Virus record (IMG/VR): IMGVR_UViG_3300046464_000015
Location: 1 to 33,043 of that record
Source: a virus
Reading direction: 5' to 3' (one strand)
Length of the DNA stretch: 33,043 nucleotides
Positions 28,767 through 33,043 of the stretch are shown here, piece by piece. A program made the position numbers and the translations under genes. Position 1 is the first letter of the stretch. Every line of letters starts with the position of its first letter. Below the pieces are notes generated by a model. That model ran no database searches. It saw nothing but the letters and a program-made list of their open reading frames with translations, and was not told where the DNA came from.

Positions 28767-30377
28767 ATGCAGATTGACTTACAATCTCTAGGTCTAAATC
28801 AAGCTATGCTAGACCAACTAGCAAGCGGTTATCAAGACTTCGGCCCACGCACTCCATTTACTGATTGGCGTAATGCTGCCAATGAGTTAGCTAGAGAGTC
28901 TGAGGAAGAAGTAGCTGAACGTGCGTTAGAGTTATACAGCGAAGTAGATCCCGGTAGAGGTAGAGCTATGGGAGGTTCTACTAAAGACTTAGCTTATAAA
29001 GAGATTGTACAAGAACCTCGTGCTGAATCTTGGATGGATACGTACAAGAGAAAAGGTTTACCTCCGTACAAGGTTGACCCTACAACTGGAGAAAAAGTTT
29101 ACATAAATACTCCTGCTGGGGTTAACCTTATTGACTTGCTGGAAGGCAAGGATAAACAAGAGTATTTAGCTAAGAAAAAAGCAGGTTACGACGAGCGTTT
29201 AACAAAGACTCCTTACAACGTAAAGACAGGTCTTTATGGTTCTGGAGCAGGGGACTATGGCACTAGAGTAATTCCTGAGACACCTTCTAATTTGCAAAAA
29301 GCATTGTCAAGTCCTGTAGCTAGTATTTTATCTTCGTTTATTCCCGGTGGGCCAGCGTTGCTTACTGGTGCTAAGGTTCTTTCAGGGTCAGGTAGAGACA
29401 TAGGTCTTATGGAAGCAGCAGGAGCAGTTGCTGGCGCTACTAAACTTGCAGGTACACCTACAGCAACAGCAGTGGCTGACAACATAGAGTTTACCGCAGC
29501 AGTTGCTTCAGGGAATCCTGCGTTGGCTGTACTAAACAAAGGTACAGATCTTGTTAATGAAAAGGGTGAAGTAGTTGGTAGAACAACCCTTGGTAAAAAA
29601 TACACTACAGACGCTCTTGAAAAAGCAGGTTTAACTGCTAAGATCTTATCAAAAGAATACAACATAAACCAAGACGATTTAGTTGAAGGTTTAGTTAGGA
29701 CTGAAAAAGAATTAGTTAAAGGTGCTTCTCTTGATGATGCTTTGTTAACAGGTCTGGGAACTTATATTAAAGAAGGAGGCTCCTTAAAGACACCTGAGTT
29801 ATTCAAAAAAGCAGAGGATGTTTTAAGAACAGTAGGCTCTGTTTTAGATGACGTTATTCTGCAGCCACCTAAAAAAGCAGCCGAAGCATTATTATCCGCC
29901 TTACCAGATAAGACACCTGAGCAAGTTAAAGCAATTGAAGATTACGCAAGAACAGTAGGTTCCAAGGCTGAAAACGTGGCTAGAGAAACAGTTGCAGTTG
30001 TTGATAAGCCTATTCAAGAAGTAGGGCAAGCAATAGCAGAAGGAGGTCAGGTAGTAAAAGAAGGGGCTGAAGCTTTTGCTAAAGCTATCCCCAGCGTTGA
30101 AGTACCTGAGTTTGAACCCTTTAGCGACTTAGGTGTAGATATAGACGTAGCTTCTGTTGACGTTCCGTCTATTGATTTACCTTCTGTAGACTTAAACATA
30201 CCTAAGCCTACTTTTTCTTTAGCAGCAACACAGAAAAAACCTGCTGGAGAAATTACAGAAGGTTTGTTTGGAGATTTTTTGTTTGAAAAGAAGTATCAAA
30301 CTCCTGAATTAATAGCACGTACAGTACCACTAGCGCAATACACAGCACCTCAAGGAATGTTTAGGAATATAGTATGA
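28767..30377 (+). CDS. Putative virion protein of unknown function (536 aa)
   Basis: Not recognised. N-terminal ~150 residues are charged and helical (GPRTPFTDWRNAANELARES). Residues ~170-260 are Ala/Gly/Pro-rich and partly hydrophobic (ILSSFIPGGPALLTGAKVL; EAAGAVAGATKLAGTPTATAVAD), typical of ejected or membrane-interacting virion proteins. Residues ~370-440 are helical, and residues ~450-490 carry a short repeat of VD-V-P-S (VASVDVPSIDLPSVDLNIP). It sits between the holin and the tail-tube genes and overlaps the next gene by 4 bases (ATGA). An internal head protein is most likely. Confidence 0.55.
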   Translation: MQIDLQSLGLNQAMLDQLASGYQDFGPRTPFTDWRNAANELARESEEEVAERALELYSEVDPGRGRAMGGSTKDLAYKEIVQEPRAESWMDTYKRKGLPPYKVDPTTGEKVYINTPAGVNLIDLLEGKDKQEYLAKKKAGYDERLTKTPYNVKTGLYGSGAGDYGTRVIPETPSNLQKALSSPVASILSSFIPGGPALLTGAKVLSGSGRDIGLMEAAGAVAGATKLAGTPTATAVADNIEFTAAVASGNPALAVLNKGTDLVNEKGEVVGRTTLGKKYTTDALEKAGLTAKILSKEYNINQDDLVEGLVRTEKELVKGASLDDALLTGLGTYIKEGGSLKTPELFKKAEDVLRTVGSVLDDVILQPPKKAAEALLSALPDKTPEQVKAIEDYARTVGSKAENVARETVAVVDKPIQEVGQAIAEGGQVVKEGAEAFAKAIPSVEVPEFEPFSDLGVDIDVASVDVPSIDLPSVDLNIPKPTFSLAATQKKPAGEITEGLFGDFLFEKKYQTPELIARTVPLAQYTAPQGMFRNIV

Positions 30378-31027
30378 GTACCAGTTATTTAAGCATAGTC
30401 AACGAGGTACTACGTAGGCTACGAGAAGAAGAAGTATCCACGATTACACAGAACACCTACAGCAAGATGGTAGGTGATTTTGTTAATGATGCAAAGCAGA
30501 TTGTAGAAGACTCACATCAGTGGTCTACACTACGTACAACTATTGTAGTACCTACTGTAGCAGATACTACAGAATATAGCTTGACAAACGCTGGAGAACG
30601 TGTTAGAATATATAGTGTCATTAACGACACATCAAACTTCTTTATGCGTTATGAGTCACCTAACTGGTTTAACAATGCTTATTACATCTCTGGTGAAGTA
30701 ACTGGTAGTCCTGACTCATATACCTTTAGTGGTATTGATGGTAACAGTGATACTAAAGTAAAAGTATACCCTAAACCATCAGGTGTCTTTAACTTACGCT
30801 TTGATTTAATTGCTAGAGAAGATGAACTGTCTTTAGATACAGATACTACAGTCTTACCTAAGAACGCTATAGTACACAACGCTGTAGCTTTGTTGGCTAG
30901 GGAGCGTGGTGAAACTGGTGGAACTACAGCACAGGATTACTTCTTGATTGCAGACAAACATCTATCTGATGCTATTGCTTTAGATGCCTATAAGAATCCT
31001 GAAGAGTTTATCTGGACTACTCCCTAA
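30374..31027 (+). CDS. Tail tubular protein A-like (gp11) adaptor
   Basis: 217 aa. The helical N-terminus (SYLSIVNEVLRRLREEEVSTITQNTYSKMVGDFVNDAKQIVEDSHQWSTLRT) is followed by beta-rich sequence (EYSLTNAGERVRIYSV; KVKVYPKPSGVFNLRFDLIARE) and an end helix with HNAVALLARERGE. This matches the layout of T7 gp11 and related portal-to-nozzle adaptors that form the tail gatekeeper ring. Placed before the nozzle-like protein. It starts with an ATGA overlap and ends with TAATG coupling to the next gene. Confidence 0.8.
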   Translation: MSTSYLSIVNEVLRRLREEEVSTITQNTYSKMVGDFVNDAKQIVEDSHQWSTLRTTIVVPTVADTTEYSLTNAGERVRIYSVINDTSNFFMRYESPNWFNNAYYISGEVTGSPDSYTFSGIDGNSDTKVKVYPKPSGVFNLRFDLIAREDELSLDTDTTVLPKNAIVHNAVALLARERGETGGTTAQDYFLIADKHLSDAIALDAYKNPEEFIWTTP

Positions 31028-32562
31028 TGGCTCAGAACAGAGAACACATATACATTGCTGCTCCGGGGTTCAAGGGTCTTAACACTCAAGACTCTCCTGT
31101 AGCTCAGGATGCGACCTTTGCTGCTATTGCTGAGAACATGGTGATAGACAAGTTTGGTCGTATTGGTGCGCGTAAGGGTCTGAAGAAACTAACGACCAGT
31201 GCTACACCTTTAGGAGCTAGTGATGGTATTGAGTCTATCTTTGAGTACGTAGACCATAGCGGTGATAAGACAGTATTCTCTACTGGTAACAACAAGATCT
31301 TTACAGGCACTACTACACTTACTGATGTTACTCCCGGTAGCTATACAGTCAGTGCTAACAATTGGAAGATCATAAACTTTAATAACCATGCTTACTTTTG
31401 GCAGCGTGGGCAAGAGCCGCTTATTTACACTGATGAGTCTGGTAGTGGAGTATTAGAAAAGTTTAGTGACCACAGTCACGCTACAGGTACACCGCCGCAA
31501 GCCAACGAAGCTCTAGCAGCCTTTGGTCGTGTATGGGTTGCTGATGTTGTCGGTAACAAGCATACTGTTTACTGGTCTGACTTGCTATCTGGTCATGCGT
31601 GGACAGGAGGTTCTTCAGGTTCCTTAGACATTACAACTGTATGGCCTACAGGTCATGATGAGATTGTAGCGTTATCAGAGTTTAACGACTTTTTAGTTAT
31701 CTTTGGTAAGCGTAGTATTATCCTGTACTCTGGTGCTAGTTCACCGTCTACTATGGTACTAGCTGATGTCATTACTAACATTGGCTGTATTGCTAGAGAC
31801 AGTGTACAGTCCACAGGATCAGACCTTATATTCTTGTCTGACTCTGGTGTCCGTAGCTTGGGCAGAGTTATACAAGAGAAGTCTAACCCTATTGGTGACG
31901 TATCTGTAAATGTACGTGATGACTTAGTACAGGCAGCGGCAGTAGAGACAGGTAACATTAAAGCAGTTTATAGCGAAGAGAATGCTTTTTATCTGCTGAT
32001 CTTACCTGAAGTTAACAACCTTGTGTTCTGCTTTGACATGCGAGGTAAGTTAGAGAATGGAGCTAGTAGGGTAACTACATGGCCGTTTACTGGTATCTTG
32101 TGTGCTACAACTACAGACAACAATGAAGTTTACTTTGGTAACTCTAAAGGTATCAATGAATACTCTGGTTTCCTAGACGATACTTCTACTTACACAATGA
32201 AGTATTACACTAATGCTTTGTCATTTGGTGACGCTAGTAAACTAAAGATTCTAAAAGAAATAACATTTACTATTGTAGGTGGTCAAGGCACAGACCTATT
32301 GTTAAACTGGGGTTACGATTATACTGAAGGATACACCAAGCAACTGTTAACAGTAGACGATGCGTCTATTGCAGAGTACGGTATCTCTGAGTACAACGTA
32401 GCAACCTCGCAGTACAACGCATCTATCATTGTAAACAAAGCAACGACTAAAGCTACTGGATCTGGTAGAGTAGTCACTATTGGTCTAGATGCCACGATTA
32501 ATGACAAGTCATTTTCAATACAAGATGTAAACATTGAAGCATTCATAGGTAGAACAATTTAA
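31027..32562 (+). CDS. Tail nozzle / tail tubular protein B-like
   Basis: 511 aa, largely beta: Gly/Asn/Asp-rich strands such as YIAAPGFKGLNTQDSPVAQD near the start, then repeated patterns resembling beta-propeller blades (HAYFWQRGQEPLIYTD; GRVWVADVVGNKHTVYWSDLLSG; FLVIFGKRSIILYSG). T7 gp12 and P22 gp10-type nozzle or plug proteins have this character, and the gene order (gp11-like then this, then tail fibre) agrees. Shorter than T7 gp12 (794 aa). It overlaps both neighbours by 1 base (TAATG). Confidence 0.7.
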   Translation: MAQNREHIYIAAPGFKGLNTQDSPVAQDATFAAIAENMVIDKFGRIGARKGLKKLTTSATPLGASDGIESIFEYVDHSGDKTVFSTGNNKIFTGTTTLTDVTPGSYTVSANNWKIINFNNHAYFWQRGQEPLIYTDESGSGVLEKFSDHSHATGTPPQANEALAAFGRVWVADVVGNKHTVYWSDLLSGHAWTGGSSGSLDITTVWPTGHDEIVALSEFNDFLVIFGKRSIILYSGASSPSTMVLADVITNIGCIARDSVQSTGSDLIFLSDSGVRSLGRVIQEKSNPIGDVSVNVRDDLVQAAAVETGNIKAVYSEENAFYLLILPEVNNLVFCFDMRGKLENGASRVTTWPFTGILCATTTDNNEVYFGNSKGINEYSGFLDDTSTYTMKYYTNALSFGDASKLKILKEITFTIVGGQGTDLLLNWGYDYTEGYTKQLLTVDDASIAEYGISEYNVATSQYNASIIVNKATTKATGSGRVVTIGLDATINDKSFSIQDVNIEAFIGRTI

Positions 32563-33043
32563 TGAGTAATTATACTAAGACTACAAACTTTGCAGCAAAG
32601 GACTCACTACCTTCAGGTAACGCTGCTAAGATTGTTAAAGGCGCTGAGATTGACACAGAGTTCAATAACATTGCTACTGCATCAGCAACTAAAGCAGACA
32701 TAGCTGGCCCTACGTTTACAGGTACTGTGACTATACCCACTGTAGATCTAAACGGTGGTGCTATAGACGGGACTACTGTAGGTGCATCTACTGCTGCTGC
32801 TATTACAGGTACAACCATTGTAGCTAACACTAGCATTAATATTGCTGGTGACGGAGCTACTGTAACTGGTATTAAAGATGAAGACGATATGTCTTCCAAC
32901 AGTGCAACCAAACTAGCTACACAACAGTCAATTAAAGCCTACGTAGACTCACAGGTAACTGCACAGGATCTTGATGTAACTGATGGCTCCACAAGCATTG
33001 ACATTGACTTGGACTCTGAGTCTCTAGGTATCTTAGGTGGCAC
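32562..33043 (+). CDS. Tail fibre protein, N-terminal part (3' end outside window)
   Basis: 160 complete codons plus two bases to the window edge. The protein begins MSNYTKTTNFAAKDSLPSGN and continues AAKIVKGAEIDTEFNNIATA, a start typical of marine podovirus and cyanophage tail fibres. It then has beta-strand repeats with Gly/Thr (GPTFTGTVTIPTVDLNGGAI) and DDMSSNSATKLATQQSIKAYVDSQ, a helical segment also typical. Starts with a TAATG overlap to the nozzle gene. The reading frame is compatible with continuation into the left-edge fragment at position 1 (combined 271 aa). Confidence 0.8.
   Translation, partial: MSNYTKTTNFAAKDSLPSGNAAKIVKGAEIDTEFNNIATASATKADIAGPTFTGTVTIPTVDLNGGAIDGTTVGASTAAAITGTTIVANTSINIAGDGATVTGIKDEDDMSSNSATKLATQQSIKAYVDSQVTAQDLDVTDGSTSIDIDLDSESLGILGG

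Noticed and set aside
1-33043. Integrase, repressor or attachment site indicating a temperate phage
   Set aside because: No recombinase motif, CI-like protein or tRNA-like core seen on either strand; the LexA-like box alone is not enough.

Overview
The window is the genome, or most of it, of a lytic tailed phage of T7-like (autographivirus-related) architecture, most likely from an aquatic or marine source. It carries a T7-type replication set: family A DNA polymerase with 3'-5' exonuclease, primase-helicase, a candidate ssDNA-binding protein and endonuclease I. It also carries class I ribonucleotide reductase (nrdA/nrdB), a MazG-like pyrophosphohydrolase and a podovirus structural set. No RNA polymerase, integrase, repressor, tRNA or CRISPR was found. 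Transcription probably depends on host sigma-70, because three promoters match TTGACA-N17-TATAAT exactly and a fourth differs at one base. A LexA-type box (CTGT-N8-ACAG) suggests a gammaproteobacterial host, but this is weak evidence.

Layout. Positions 1-6638 (+): the C-terminus of a tail fibre, small accessory and lysis-like genes, then three internal virion proteins (367, 392 and 1008 aa). Positions 6621-6651: a hairpin between converging operons. Positions 6662-19710 (-): one long block of tightly packed, mostly overlapping genes. Read in its own direction it runs from small early genes (19.7-16.4 kb) through ssDNA-binding protein, primase-helicase, polymerase, two PD-(D/E)XK nucleases, endonuclease I and a DUF3310 protein to nrdA, mazG and nrdB. 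Positions 19711-20271: a divergent control region with a LexA-like box, a nested inverted repeat and short repeats. Positions 20272-33043 (+): terminase small subunit, M15 endopeptidase, terminase large subunit, portal flanked by tiny basic proteins, scaffold, capsid, holin, tail tube and nozzle proteins, and the start of a tail fibre.

The right-hand tail-fibre fragment and the left-hand fragment are in the same frame if the two ends are joined. The window may therefore be a circularly permuted complete genome of about 33 kb.

The most unusual content is regulatory. A perfect 12-bp palindrome, TTACAATTGTAA, occurs six times between 16.3 and 19.9 kb and nowhere else that I could find. Three copies belong to a start-associated leader cassette (palindrome, A-tract, GGATAGA-type ribosome site, ATG). 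One sits almost centred between 13-bp inverted arms just downstream of the promoter for the replication operon. Two plus-strand promoters share their core and leader sequence, like a duplicated control cassette.
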